A stretch of DNA of 64,000 nt from Streptomyces sp. TP-A0874 (GCF_001748085.1 NZ_BBZK01000009.1:62001-126000); one strand, 5' to 3'. Shown: positions 42,337 to 51,430, counted from the stretch's first letter. Translations and numbers: made by a program. The notes: a model not told the origin generated them from the letters alone.

Positions 42337-43407
42337 TCAGCGGTGCACGGCGGGCCAGGACAGCGGGGCGGTGGGTCCCCGCAGGGCGAGGGGATGCCCC
42401 GGGCCGGGCGGTGCGGATGGCACCGGGGGCGCGGTCGCCCCGGGCTCGGCCGGCCGCAGCAGCGGGCTGCCGGCGCGCAGCAGCCACTGCCGGTAGGCGG
42501 CGTTCGCCCAGGCGGCTTCGGTGTAGGAGGCCCTGAGGTCGGCGTAGAGACCGTCGATGTCCTCGGCGGTGGCGCTCCGGGCACGGAAGGCCACGAACAG
42601 CCGGACGGTGAGCGGGTCGCCGCGCAGCGGCCGGATGACCATGCCGCTGCGGGGGACCGAGGTCGGCTGGCAGGGGCAGACGGCTTCGCCGGAGGCCACC
42701 AGTTCAGCGGCCGTGGTGTTGTCGTGCACCTGGACCACGCGCAACTCCCGGTCGGCCGCGGCGAACAGCCGGCGGATGGCCCCGTACTCGTCGTCGACCG
42801 TCGGGTCGACCATCCACGGGTCGTCGGCGACGTCGGAGAAGTCCACCACGGAGCGGCCCGCCGAGGGGTGCTGCTCGGACATGGCCAGGAACTGGGGCTC
42901 CTGCTCCACCAGCACCCGGCGCTCCACCCCCGCTCCCAACGGCAGGGGGAAACCGTCCAGTTCGTGGACGAAGGCGATGTCGAGCTGGTTGGCGGCGACC
43001 ATCTGGAGCAGCGCCTTGGCGGACATGTCTATGTGGATGGTGGTGTCCGTCTCCGGTAGCCGCCGGTGGGTCCTGCGCAGCCAACCGGCCACGGCGCGGC
43101 TCCCGTTGCTGCCGATCCGGAGCCGGGCCCCGTCGGCGTGCGCCGCCGCCTCCCGGGCGGCCGTCACCAGTGCGCTCATCTCGGCTACTATCGGCCGCGC
43201 CCGGCAGAGCACCGACCGGCCCAGTGGGGTGGGTTTACTCCCGGTGCGTTCCCGGGTGAACAACGCTCCCCCGACGGCCTTCTCGATACGTCGGAGCTGG
43301 GTCGTGAGAGACGGCTGACTCATGCCCAGTCGGGCGGCTGCCTTTCGCACGCTGCCGGTGTCGGCGATGGCGCACAGCGCGCGAAGATGCCTCACCTCGA
43401 GCTCCAC
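42337..43407 (-). CDS. LysR-family regulator of snapalysin (MprR/SnpR-like)
   Basis: A 356-residue LysR regulator. The DNA-binding domain is LEVRHLRALCAIADTGSVRK and SQPSLTTQLRRIEKAVGGAL; the effector domain includes QLDIAFVHELDGFPLPLG. The C-terminus is a Pro/Gly-rich extension. It is divergent from a snapalysin gene, the arrangement in which MprR/SnpR activates the protease in other Streptomyces. The GTG at 43407 (VELEVRHL) matches the family start; an ATG at 43431 in frame would add 8 residues. Neither start has a clear ribosome site. Confidence 0.9.
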   Translation of the reverse strand: MELEVRHLRALCAIADTGSVRKAAARLGMSQPSLTTQLRRIEKAVGGALFTRERTGSKPTPLGRSVLCRARPIVAEMSALVTAAREAAAHADGARLRIGSNGSRAVAGWLRRTHRRLPETDTTIHIDMSAKALLQMVAANQLDIAFVHELDGFPLPLGAGVERRVLVEQEPQFLAMSEQHPSAGRSVVDFSDVADDPWMVDPTVDDEYGAIRRLFAAADRELRVVQVHDNTTAAELVASGEAVCPCQPTSVPRSGMVIRPLRGDPLTVRLFVAFRARSATAEDIDGLYADLRASYTEAAWANAAYRQWLLRAGSPLLRPAEPGATAPPVPSAPPGPGHPLALRGPTAPLSWPAVHR

Positions 43408-43527
43408 GCCGGGATCATAACGAGCCCTCATCGGTGGACACCAGGGGTGCGCCGGCCCGGAAGAGGCCGGCGTCAGCCGCCGGCGCGGGAGCCGAGAGGC
43501 GGGGGTATCGGGCGAGGCTATCGCCGG

Positions 43528-43533
43528 TTGACA
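43528..43533 (+). promoter_or_regulatory. -35-like TTGACA in the lysR/snapalysin intergenic region
   Basis: TTGACA on the plus strand 117 bp upstream of the snapalysin start. No convincing -10 is at 17 bp, which would fit an activator-dependent promoter. Confidence 0.35.
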
Positions 43534-43649
43534 TCATCCGCGGGGATCGGACTTCGCACAGACTCTGGGTGACCGATGTTCTTCTGGCGGACCCCGGCCG
43601 CGCCCCCACAGCGGCCGACATGGTCCGAGGACAAGAAGGAGCCCCCACC

Positions 43650-44312
43650 ATGAGGTCTCGCAAGATGCTGCTTCCGGCCGCGCTGGGCTTCGGCCTGGCC
43701 GCCACCCTGGCCGCAGCTCCGGTATCCGCCGCGGCGACCCCCACCAGCAGCGCCGAGACGATCGCCGCCTACACCGGCTCGAGCGCTGAGAAGGCTAACA
43801 ACAAGGCTTTCTTCGAAGCGGTCATGAAGTCGGCCCTCGCCAAGCAGGCGGCCAACCCGGGCGCCGCCGCGGTCACGGTCGTGTACAACGCGAGCGGCGC
43901 GCCGAGCTTCGCCTCCGAGATCGCCCGGAGTGCCTCGATCTGGAACTCGTCCGTCTCCAACGTCAAGTTGGAGCAGGGCTCGGCGGCCGACTTCGAGTAC
44001 CGCGAGGGCAACGACCCCCGTGGCTCGTACGCCAGCACCGACATGCACGGGCACGGCTACATATTCCTGGACTACGCCCAGAACCAGCAGTACGACTCGA
44101 CCCGGGTCACCGCGCACGAGACCGGCCACGTGCTCGGCCTGCCGGACCACTACGAGGGCCCGTGCAGTGAGCTGATGTCCGGTGGCGGCCCCGGGACGTC
44201 CTGCACCAACGCCTACCCGAACGCCCAGGAGTCCTCCCGGGTGGACGCGCTGTGGGCCAACGGCCTCGCGGGCGTGGGCGCCTTCGACAAGGCGGCGTTC
44301 CTCAAGGACTGA
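43650..44312 (+). CDS. snpA: Snapalysin, secreted small neutral metalloprotease (M7)
   Basis: A 220-residue secreted zinc protease. The signal peptide has an RSRK n-region and a GFGLAATLAAAPVSAAA core; a propeptide follows; the mature part begins around AVTVVYNASGAPSF. The zinc site is VTAHETGHVLGLPDHYEG (HExxHxxGxxD), characteristic of family M7, the smallest metalloproteases. Two cysteines (GPCSELM and GTSCTNA) probably form the single disulfide. AAGGAG precedes the ATG at 43650. The adjacent LysR gene is the likely activator. Confidence 0.94.
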   Translation: MRSRKMLLPAALGFGLAATLAAAPVSAAATPTSSAETIAAYTGSSAEKANNKAFFEAVMKSALAKQAANPGAAAVTVVYNASGAPSFASEIARSASIWNSSVSNVKLEQGSAADFEYREGNDPRGSYASTDMHGHGYIFLDYAQNQQYDSTRVTAHETGHVLGLPDHYEGPCSELMSGGGPGTSCTNAYPNAQESSRVDALWANGLAGVGAFDKAAFLKD

Positions 44313-44383
44313 CACCAATGGCGCCGGGTCCGGCACGGTCCGCCCGCCGGGGCGGCGTCCGGCGGCGGCGTCACAGCCTCACC

Positions 44384-44419
44384 CCGGTGGCCCGGTTCCT
44401 TCTGGAGCCGGGCCACCGG
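44384..44419 (+). terminator. Terminator after snapalysin
   Basis: A perfect 12-bp stem (44384-44395 with 44408-44419) and a 12-nt loop. An AT-rich patch at 44440-44475 follows and may be the promoter of the STAS gene. Confidence 0.75.
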
Positions 44420-44536
44420 CCTATCCTCGAAACCGTCAATTCATGCAAGAAAAAACAACCGGTTCGAGGGAAAATCCTGCCACAAGGACCGTTTCTGCAC
44501 TCTCACTGACATCCGAATGCCCATTACGGTGACGTT

Positions 44537-45070
44537 ATGTCACCCCGGCCTCCGGTGGCGCCCACCGCCGCCACGCCCGCCCCGCTCCCCGACCCCCCGG
44601 AGGGCGGACGGCACGGCGCCCGAGGGCGCTCCGCCGTGCGGCACGGGCGCCCGCACACCGGCCCACGAGACCTCTCCGGTGTCCGCACCGCCGCACAGGG
44701 CACCGGTGCGGCCTCCGCCGGCCCCGACCGGCCGGGCGAGCAGGTCGTGCGCGTCCGCCGGGAAGCCGGCCGCACGGTGCTGGAGGTCCACGGCGAGGTC
44801 GACATCGCCAGCGGACTTCGGCTGCTACCGCATCTGGACGCCGCGACCGACACCGACCGTCCCCGGCTGGTGATCGACCTGAGCCGGGTCACCTTCCTCG
44901 ACGCCCGCGGACTGTCGCTCCTGGCCAGGGCGGACCAGCGGGTGCGGGGTCGCCAGGGCAGCCTGCGGGTGGTGTGCACCCACCCGCTGACGCTGCGGAT
45001 CCTGCGGCTCACCGGGCTCCACGGCCGACTCCGCCCGGTGGCCACCCTGGCCGAGGCGCTGGGCGAGTGA
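44537..45070 (+). CDS. STAS-domain anti-anti-sigma-like protein without phospho-acceptor Ser
   Basis: A 177-residue protein. The first ~65 residues are Pro/Arg-rich and disordered; the STAS domain runs from VVRVRREAGRTVLEVHGEVD to the end. The loop that is DSSG in SpoIIAA-type proteins reads FLDARGLSLL here: the phosphorylatable Ser is replaced by Arg. It therefore cannot be controlled by an RsbW-type kinase at that site. A small dyad GGTGAC-GTTAT-GTCACC surrounds the start codon (44529-44545). Confidence 0.82.
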   Translation: MSPRPPVAPTAATPAPLPDPPEGGRHGARGRSAVRHGRPHTGPRDLSGVRTAAQGTGAASAGPDRPGEQVVRVRREAGRTVLEVHGEVDIASGLRLLPHLDAATDTDRPRLVIDLSRVTFLDARGLSLLARADQRVRGRQGSLRVVCTHPLTLRILRLTGLHGRLRPVATLAEALGE

Positions 45071-45214
45071 CGTCCACCGTCCGCCGCCGAGCTGGGATCC
45101 GGGCTCAGCGGCGTCCCGGCGTCCCCGGTTGGCCACGACCGCTCCGACGGTGCCTCTATCCTGGTCGCTCCGCCGCCAGGAACTGGTGGGACAGCCTTTA
45201 GGAGACCACCCCCG

Positions 45215-46153
45215 ATGACCGGGTCACGCGTACTGGCTCTCGGCCACCACCAGCCTTCCCGAATACTGACCAACGACGACCTCGCGGCGATGGTCGACAC
45301 CAGCGACGAGTGGATCCGCTCCCGGGTCGGCATCCGCACCCGGCACATCGCCGGGCCGGACGAGACGGTGGACGAGATGGCCGCCGCCGCGGCGGCGAAG
45401 GCGCTGGCCGGCAGCGGACTGCCGGCCGGCGACATCGACCTGGTGCTGGTCGCCACCTGCACCGCCGTCGACCGCAGCCCGAACGTCGCGGCCCGGGTCG
45501 CCGCCCGACTCGGACTCACCTCCCCGGCGGTCATGGACCTGAACGTCGTCTGCGCGGGGTTCACCCACGCGCTGGCGACCGCGGACCACGCCGTGCGCGC
45601 CGGAGCGGCGAGCAAGGCCCTGGTGATCGGTGCCGAGAGGTTCACCGACATGGCGGACTGGACGGACCGTTCGACCTGCGTCCTGCTCGGGGACGGCGCC
45701 GGCGCCGCGGTGGTGGTCGCCTCCGAGGAGCCGGAGATCGGCCCGGTGCTCTGGGGGTCGATGCCGGAGATGGGGAGGGCGGTGCGGATCGAGGGCTCCC
45801 CGGGGCGTTTCTCCCAGGAGGGTCAGGCCGTGTACCGCTGGGCCACCACCCATCTGCCGCCCATCGCCCGGCAGCTCTGCGAGCGTTCCGGGGTCCGCCC
45901 CGAGGAGTTGGCCGCCGTCGTGCCGCACCAGGCCAACCTCCGCATCATCGAACCGCTCGCCAGGAGGATCGGCGCGGTCAACGCCGTGATCGCCCGGGAC
46001 ATCGTCGACTCGGGCAACACCTCGGCCGCGAGCATCCCGCTCGCCCTGTCGAAGATGGTCGAGCGTGGGGAGATCCACCCGGGGGGCGCGGTGCTGCTTT
46101 TCGGTTTCGGCGGCAACCTGTCCTATGCGGGGCAGATCATCCGCTGCCCCTGA
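45215..46153 (+). CDS. Beta-ketoacyl-ACP synthase III (FabH-like)
   Basis: A 312-residue KAS III condensing enzyme. Catalytic Cys is in LNVVCAGFTHAL, His in VVPHQANLRII and Asn in DSGNTSAASIPLAL; GFGGNLSYAG closes the fold. KAS III joins acyl-CoA starter units to malonyl-ACP. There is no fabD, acpP or fabF beside it, so it is a stand-alone paralogue rather than the housekeeping fab cluster enzyme, perhaps for a special starter or a secondary route. AGGAG precedes the ATG. Confidence 0.9.
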   Translation: MTGSRVLALGHHQPSRILTNDDLAAMVDTSDEWIRSRVGIRTRHIAGPDETVDEMAAAAAAKALAGSGLPAGDIDLVLVATCTAVDRSPNVAARVAARLGLTSPAVMDLNVVCAGFTHALATADHAVRAGAASKALVIGAERFTDMADWTDRSTCVLLGDGAGAAVVVASEEPEIGPVLWGSMPEMGRAVRIEGSPGRFSQEGQAVYRWATTHLPPIARQLCERSGVRPEELAAVVPHQANLRIIEPLARRIGAVNAVIARDIVDSGNTSAASIPLALSKMVERGEIHPGGAVLLFGFGGNLSYAGQIIRCP

Positions 46154-46515
46154 TCGGCCACGGACACACCCCCGGTCCGCCTCGACGGCGGCCCGGCGGT
46201 CGACGGGCTCGGCCGTGTCGTCTGCGTCCACCCGTGGCCGAAGGCGACCATCGGGCCGGAGGGCCGGTGGGGGTTGAGCACCGCTGCCGGGGCCGGGCAG
46301 GGCTCTCAGGAGCGTCCACCGGGTAGGGCGATACGAGCCGCGGCCAACGGGGCCGACCGGCTGCGCGGTCGCCGGTCGAAAGGTAGATTGTTGTCCTGAT
46401 TGCGCCGCCCGCCGGTGCTCCGCACAACCACCTGTCGCTCGCGGACAGCCCGCGCCCAACCGTTGACCGTGCTCCAGCCGAGTCGGCCGTCCGCCCAAGT
46501 CCCGGAGGCAGTGCC
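46154..46515. promoter_or_regulatory. 362-bp gap upstream of the 77-residue protein gene
   Basis: No gene seen. A -10-like TAGATT at 46383-46388, in a stretch that is AT-richer than its surroundings, may be the promoter of the next gene. Confidence 0.35.
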
Positions 46516-46749
46516 ATGTCAGGATTCCTCGACCGCGCCAGGGAGCAGGCACAGCGCGGACTCACCCAGGGCAAGCAGAAGATCGACGACATCCAGGCCC
46601 AGCGGACCGGTGCCGATCTGCTGCGGAAGCTGGGGGCCGCGTACTACGAGGAGCAGCACGGGAACGGCAGCCATCACGACACCCAGCACGCCGTGTCGGC
46701 GGTGGAGAACCACATCGCCGAGTACGGCGACGCCTTCCTCCGCGGCTGA
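46516..46749 (+). CDS. Conserved hypothetical 77-residue protein
   Basis: A small helical protein: GFLDRAREQAQRGLTQGKQK, then DDIQAQRTGADLLRKLGAAY and AVENHIAEYGDAFLRG. It is the type of small conserved protein common in Streptomyces with no assigned function. No signal peptide or membrane helix. ATG at 46516. Codon use is normal. Confidence 0.75.
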   Translation: MSGFLDRAREQAQRGLTQGKQKIDDIQAQRTGADLLRKLGAAYYEEQHGNGSHHDTQHAVSAVENHIAEYGDAFLRG

Positions 46750-46844
46750 CCGACTGCCGGTGGGCGGCCCCGGAGGCCGCGGGTCGGTGACGGGCGCCGC
46801 CGAAGGTCGACCCCCGACCGACGACGGAGGGTGACAATGGGGCG

Positions 46845-47828
46845 GTGAGCATCCCCACCGCCTCCCCGTTCGAACCGGGCGCACTGCGTCCCCGCCTGCC
46901 CTCCCCCGTGCGGCGCTGCGCGGACGAGCGGTTCACTCGGCGCGGCGTCCGACTGCTGCTGAAGCGGGACGACCTCATCCACCCCGAGCTCCCCGGCAAC
47001 AAGTGGCGGAAGCTGGCTCCGAACCTGCGCACGGCCATCGAGCTCGGGCACACCACCCTGCTCACCTTCGGCGGCGCCTACTCCCACCATCTGCGGGCCA
47101 CCGCTGCCGCGGGCCGGCTGCTCGGCCTCACCACCATCGGCGTGGTACGCGGGGAGGAGTTGGCCGACCGCCCGCTCAACCACTCACTGGCGGGCTGCGC
47201 GAACGACGGCATGCGGCTGGTCTTCCTGGACCGCGCGACCTACCGCCGCAAGGGCGAGCCCGAGTTGCTGGCCCGGCTGGCGGCCCGGTTCGGCGACTTC
47301 TACCCGATACCCGAGGGGGGCAGCAACGCGCCGGCGGTGCGCGGGTGCGCCGAGCTGGGACGGGAACTCCGGGGTGTGGCCGATGTGGTGGCCGTGGCCT
47401 GTGGAACCGGTGGGACGCTGGCCGGACTCGCCGCCGGACTCGGGCCCGGGTCCCGGGCGATCGGTTTCCCGGTGCTGAAGGGCGGCTTCGCCGAACGGGA
47501 GGTCGGACGGCTCCAGGAGGAGGCGTTCGGGGCGCGCACCGGACGGTGGCATGTGGAGGACGGGTTCCACTTCGGCGGCTACGCCAGGCTCACCCCGGAG
47601 CTGCGGGCGTTTGCCGACGACTTCGCCGACCGGCACGGCCTCTCCCTGGAGCCGCTCTACGTGGCGAAGATGCTCTACGGCCTCACCGCACTGGTCGAAC
47701 GGGGCGCCGTACCTGCCGGCAGCACCGTCGCGGCGGTGGTCACCGGTCCTCCCCCGGCCGGTCCACCCGAGGAGGCCGGCCCGGGCTCCGGAGGCTACCC
47801 GGGAACGTCCGGGCTCTCCTCGCGGTAG
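46845..47828 (+). CDS. PLP-dependent ACC deaminase / D-cysteine desulfhydrase family protein
   Basis: A 327-residue fold-type II PLP enzyme. The PLP Lys is in LPGNKWRKLAPNLR; LTFGGAYSHHLRATAAAG binds the substrate carboxylate; VACGTGGTLAGLAAGL is the phosphate-binding loop. The family includes 1-aminocyclopropane-1-carboxylate deaminase and D-cysteine desulfhydrase, which cannot be told apart here. GTG start at 46845. The 3' end overlaps the convergent antiporter gene by 34 bp. Confidence 0.87.
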   Translation: MSIPTASPFEPGALRPRLPSPVRRCADERFTRRGVRLLLKRDDLIHPELPGNKWRKLAPNLRTAIELGHTTLLTFGGAYSHHLRATAAAGRLLGLTTIGVVRGEELADRPLNHSLAGCANDGMRLVFLDRATYRRKGEPELLARLAARFGDFYPIPEGGSNAPAVRGCAELGRELRGVADVVAVACGTGGTLAGLAAGLGPGSRAIGFPVLKGGFAEREVGRLQEEAFGARTGRWHVEDGFHFGGYARLTPELRAFADDFADRHGLSLEPLYVAKMLYGLTALVERGAVPAGSTVAAVVTGPPPAGPPEEAGPGSGGYPGTSGLSSR

Positions 47829-49390
47829 ACGGCCGCCTCCTCCAGGTCGAGCCGGCGCAGCAGCCGGCGGTGCGTCTCGTCGTCGATCCGCCCGGAGTCG
47901 CGGAGACTGACGAACACCTCCCGTTCGGCCCCGATCACCTCCCGCGCCATGCGGCGGTAGGTGTCGTCCGCCGACTCGCCCGTCGCCTCGTTGACACCGC
48001 CGAGGCGCTCCCAGACGGCGTTCCGGCGCTGCTCCAGGGTGCTCCGCAGGCGGTCCAGGAGCGGCCCGGGCAGTACGTTCCGCTCGTCCGCCAGCAGTTC
48101 GTCGAGCCGCGCCTCGGCGGCCCCGGAGGCTTGGTGCTGGGCCTGGGCCTCGACCAGCGTCTCCCGGTGGGTGTCCCGTCCCGGCATCCGCAGCAGTCGG
48201 ATCAGCGGCGGCAGTGTCAGCCCCTGCACCGCCAGGGTGCCGGTCACCGTCGTGAAGGCCAGGAAGAGCAGCAGGTTGCGGTCGGGGAAGCCACCGCCGC
48301 CCACGACCGTCGCGGGGATGGAGAAGGCGACGGCGATCGAGACCACGCCCCGCATACCGGCCCAGGAGACGACGAACGTCGACTTGCCCGAGGGCCGCCG
48401 GTCCCTGGCGAGTCCGGGGAAGTAGGCGACGCCGTAGACCCAGACGAAACGGCTGGCGACCACCGCGGCGAAGACGATGGCGGCATAGCCGAGCACCTGC
48501 CCGATGGCGTGACCGTGGATACCCCGGAGCACCACCGGCAGTTGGAGGCCGATCAGCGCGAACACCGCCGACTCCAGGATGAAGGCCACCATGCTCCAGA
48601 CGGCCGCCTCCTGCAGTCGGGTGGCGAAGTCGACCTGCCAGGAGCGGTGGCCCAGGTGGAGTCCGACGACGACCACGGCGAGCACGCCCGAGGCGTGCGC
48701 CAGCTCGGCCACCGCGTAGGCGGCGAAGGGCACCAGCAGGGACAGGGTGTTCTGCAGCAGCGGCTCCCGCAGCCGGGCCCGGAGCCAGCTGAGCGGCACC
48801 ATCATCAGCAGCCCGATCCCGGCCCCGCCGGCCGCCGCCACCACGAACTGCCAGATCCCGCCGGCCCAGGTGGCGCCGTGTCCCACGGCCATGGCGAGTG
48901 CCACCTTGAAAGCGGTGATCGCGGTGGCGTCGTTGAGCAGCGACTCGCCCTGCAGGATGGTGGTGATCCTGGAGGGCAGGCCCAGTCGGCGGGCGATGGC
49001 GCTGGCGGCCACGGCGTCCGGCGGGGCGATGACCGCTCCGAGCACCAGCGCGGCGGGCAGTGTGAGGCCGGGCACCACCAGGTAGACGATCCAGCCGACC
49101 AGCACGGTGGCGAACAGGACGTAACCGACCGAGAGCAGGCCCACCACCCGGATGTTCGCCCGTAGGTCCAGGTAGGAGCTGGACAGGGCCGCGGTGTGCA
49201 GCAGCGGCGGGAGGACCAACGGCAGCACCACGTGCGGGGAGAGCGGGTAGCTGGGCACCCCGGGCAGGTAGCCGGCCACCAGCCCGGCCGCGACGAGCAT
49301 CAGCGGCGCCGGCACCGCGGGGAACCGCCGGGCCGCCCCCGCGACCACCGTGCTGCCGGCGACCAGCAGCAGTAGTGGCAGAGCCTCCAT
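47795..49390 (-). CDS. Cation/proton antiporter (CPA1, NhaP-like)
   Basis: A 531-residue Na+/H+ antiporter. About 12 membrane helices; LGAVIAPPDAVAASAIARRL and ILQGESLLNDATAITAFKVA carry the ion-binding Asp residues of CPA1 proteins, and SWAGMRGVVSIAVAF is the conserved Arg-containing helix. The last ~110 residues are a soluble, charged helical tail. It is divergent from a UBP zinc-finger gene 71 bp away, a pairing common in Streptomyces. Confidence 0.93.
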   Translation of the reverse strand: MEALPLLLLVAGSTVVAGAARRFPAVPAPLMLVAAGLVAGYLPGVPSYPLSPHVVLPLVLPPLLHTAALSSSYLDLRANIRVVGLLSVGYVLFATVLVGWIVYLVVPGLTLPAALVLGAVIAPPDAVAASAIARRLGLPSRITTILQGESLLNDATAITAFKVALAMAVGHGATWAGGIWQFVVAAAGGAGIGLLMMVPLSWLRARLREPLLQNTLSLLVPFAAYAVAELAHASGVLAVVVVGLHLGHRSWQVDFATRLQEAAVWSMVAFILESAVFALIGLQLPVVLRGIHGHAIGQVLGYAAIVFAAVVASRFVWVYGVAYFPGLARDRRPSGKSTFVVSWAGMRGVVSIAVAFSIPATVVGGGGFPDRNLLLFLAFTTVTGTLAVQGLTLPPLIRLLRMPGRDTHRETLVEAQAQHQASGAAEARLDELLADERNVLPGPLLDRLRSTLEQRRNAVWERLGGVNEATGESADDTYRRMAREVIGAEREVFVSLRDSGRIDDETHRRLLRRLDLEEAAVYREESPDVPG

Positions 49391-49461
49391 CGATCTTCCG
49401 GTCCTTCCCGGACGTCGCCGCGCGGTGTCAGGGGCGAGGTGCGCGTTCTACCCTGGCCATC

Positions 49462-49722
49462 ATGAGCGAATGTCCGCATATTTCGGAATTGCCGCACCCT
49501 GAGCCGATCCCGGGGAGCGACACCTGCCTGGAGTGCCTGAGGATCGGGAGCCACCCGGTGCAACTGCGGAAGTGCCTGGCCTGCGGCAACGTCGCGTGCT
49601 GCGACTCCTCCCCCCACCAGCACGCCACGCACCACTTCGGCGAGACGGGCCACCCGGTGATCCGCTCCTACGAGACCGGGGAGGACTGGCGCTGGTGCTT
49701 CCGCGACCAACGGCTCGTCTGA
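49462..49722 (+). CDS. UBP-type zinc-finger protein
   Basis: An 86-residue protein that is a single UBP-type zinc finger: CPHISELPHPEP, GSDTCLECLRIGS, LRKCLACGNVACCDSSPHQH and ATHHFGETGHPVIRS supply the Cys and His ligands. In eukaryotes this finger binds the ubiquitin C-terminus; its bacterial role is unknown. The consistent pairing with the antiporter suggests regulation of it (inference). Confidence 0.9.
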   Translation: MSECPHISELPHPEPIPGSDTCLECLRIGSHPVQLRKCLACGNVACCDSSPHQHATHHFGETGHPVIRSYETGEDWRWCFRDQRLV

Positions 49723-49799
49723 AGCGGGCCGACGGACCGGGATCGGGTGCGTTGTTCGGAAAAGGCACCACCCCCCTAGCCACTGTTTGTACAACCTGA

Positions 49800-49835
49800 C
49801 TTACCATGAGTGAACAACGGTGAACGGCATCACCG
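49800..49835. promoter_or_regulatory. BldD-box-like site and GTGA-N6-TCAC dyad upstream of prsH-sigH
   Basis: CTTACCATGAGTGAA (49800-49814) fits the BldD consensus nTnACnCnGnGTnAn with one mismatch. Immediately downstream, CGGTGA-ACGGCA-TCACCG (49818-49835) is a perfect dyad. BldD represses a sigH promoter in S. coelicolor (established). The rest of the 49723-49999 gap shows nothing else clear. Confidence 0.5.
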
Positions 49836-49999
49836 GTTCGCGGGAACGGAACGGCGCGAGGCGTCGCCCTGCTCCGACTGGGCGACACCGACCCGCGGAT
49901 CGCGATAGCGTCACAGGCAGGCCATGCGCCACGCCGGACCGCATCCAGCGGTCGGCGCTCCTGCCAGCTCAACCAGCTTGTGTGACCACGGAGGTGAGG

Positions 50000-50413
50000 G
50001 TGTCCCCCATCGCAGGCGAGCCCGCGACTCAGGACTTCGTAGAGGTCCGACTGCCCGCTGCGGGTGCCTACCTGTCGGTGCTGCGAACGGCCACGGCCGG
50101 CCTCGCGGCACGCTTGGATTTCACCCTCGACGAGATCGAGGATCTACGGATCGCGGTTGACGAGGCCTGCGCGATCCTGCTCCAGCAGGCCGTGCCGGGC
50201 AGCGTGCTCAGCTGCGTCTTCCGTCTGGTCGGAGACGCCCTGCGGGTGACCGTCTCGGCGCCGACGACCGACGGCCGGGCACCGGAGCAGGACACCTTCG
50301 CCTGGACCGTGCTCTCGGCGCTGGCGGGCGAGGTCGACTCGTCGGTCGAGGAGGACCGCACGGTCAGCATCAGCCTGTACAAAAAACGCGGCGCGGTTCC
50401 CGGACAGCTGTGA
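50000..50413 (+). CDS. prsH: RsbW-like anti-sigma factor PrsH
   Basis: A 137-residue GHKL-fold anti-sigma kinase. It has EVRLPAAGAYLSVLRTATAG, the N-box-like IAVDEACAILLQQAV and a C-terminal FAWTVLSALAGEVDSSVEED segment. The glycine-rich ATP lid is much reduced, so it may bind the sigma factor without strong kinase activity. GTG at 50000 is chosen because GGAGG at 49990-49994 is well spaced. The stop overlaps the sigH start (GTGA), typical of antagonist/sigma pairs. Confidence 0.88.
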   Translation: MSPIAGEPATQDFVEVRLPAAGAYLSVLRTATAGLAARLDFTLDEIEDLRIAVDEACAILLQQAVPGSVLSCVFRLVGDALRVTVSAPTTDGRAPEQDTFAWTVLSALAGEVDSSVEEDRTVSISLYKKRGAVPGQL

Positions 50414-51345
50414 CGAAGGGGGCGGGCAGGCCGGTGCAGGACGAGAGGCACATCGCGCGGGTGGTGCCCAGTGCGGCCATCCCGGAGCAGCAGGCGGAGC
50501 GGGCGGACCAGATGGAGCAGCAAGCCGGGTCCCAGCAGGAAGTACGGCACGACCGCGTTCCTGAACCCGAGCCGGTGCGGCGGCACGATCCGCAGGACCG
50601 CGCCGGGGCCCGGAAGCTGTTCCTGCGCCTTCGGGAGCTGCCCGACGGCTCACCCGAACGCGCCGAGCTCCGCAATCACCTTGTGCGGCTGCACCTGCCG
50701 CTGGTGGAGCATCTGGCCCGCAGGTTCCGCAATCGCGGGGAGCCGCTGGACGATCTGACCCAGGTGGCCACCATCGGGTTGATCAAATCGGTCGACCGCT
50801 TCGACCCGGATCGCGGAGTGGAGTTCTCCACCTACGCCACCCCGACCGTCGTCGGCGAGATCAAGCGGCACTTCCGCGACAAGGGCTGGGCGGTTCGGGT
50901 ACCCCGCCGGCTCCAGGAACTGCGGCTCTCGCTGACCACCGCGACCGCCGAACTGTCGCAGCGGCACGGCCGGTCGCCGACCGTGCACGAGCTCGCCGAG
51001 CACCTGGCCATCTCGGAGGAGGAGGTGCTGGAGGGGCTGGAGTCGGCCAACGCCTACAGCACGCTCTCCCTGGACGTCCCCGACACCGACGACGAGTCCC
51101 CGGCCGTGGCCGACACCCTCGGCGCCGAGGACGACGCGCTGGAAGGCGTCGAGTACCGCGAGTCGCTCAAGCCGCTGCTCGAGGAGCTGCCGCCGCGCGA
51201 GAAGAAGATCCTGCTGCTGCGCTTCTTCGGGAACATGACACAGTCGCAGATCGCCCAGGAGGTCGGCATCTCCCAGATGCACGTCTCCCGGCTGTTGGCC
51301 CGGACCCTCGCCCAACTCCGGGAACGGCTGCTCGTCGAGGAGTAG
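50410..51345 (+). CDS. sigH: SigB/SigF-family stress sigma factor SigH
   Basis: A 311-residue group 3 sigma factor. The first ~70 residues are a polar extension; region 2 has HLPLVEHLARRFRNRGEP and FDPDRGVEFSTYATPTVVGE; region 3 includes RVPRRLQELRLSLTTATAEL; region 4 is LPPREKKILLLRFFGNMTQS and QMHVSRLLARTLAQLR. In S. coelicolor SigH controls osmotic stress and sporulation septation. The long N-terminal extension fits the alternative SigH isoforms described there. A 17-bp hairpin ends the operon. Confidence 0.93.
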   Translation: MTKGAGRPVQDERHIARVVPSAAIPEQQAERADQMEQQAGSQQEVRHDRVPEPEPVRRHDPQDRAGARKLFLRLRELPDGSPERAELRNHLVRLHLPLVEHLARRFRNRGEPLDDLTQVATIGLIKSVDRFDPDRGVEFSTYATPTVVGEIKRHFRDKGWAVRVPRRLQELRLSLTTATAELSQRHGRSPTVHELAEHLAISEEEVLEGLESANAYSTLSLDVPDTDDESPAVADTLGAEDDALEGVEYRESLKPLLEELPPREKKILLLRFFGNMTQSQIAQEVGISQMHVSRLLARTLAQLRERLLVEE

Positions 51346-51392
51346 CCCCGAGGCGGATGGCTCGTCGAAGGGCCCAGATCGAGCCCGGAGCG

Positions 51393-51430
51393 GCGTCGGG
51401 GAGGGACGGTCATCCGTCCCTCCCCGACGC
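51393..51430 (+). terminator. Terminator of prsH-sigH
   Basis: A perfect 17-bp stem (51393-51409 with 51414-51430) and a 4-nt loop TCAT, 48 bp past the stop. Confidence 0.93.
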
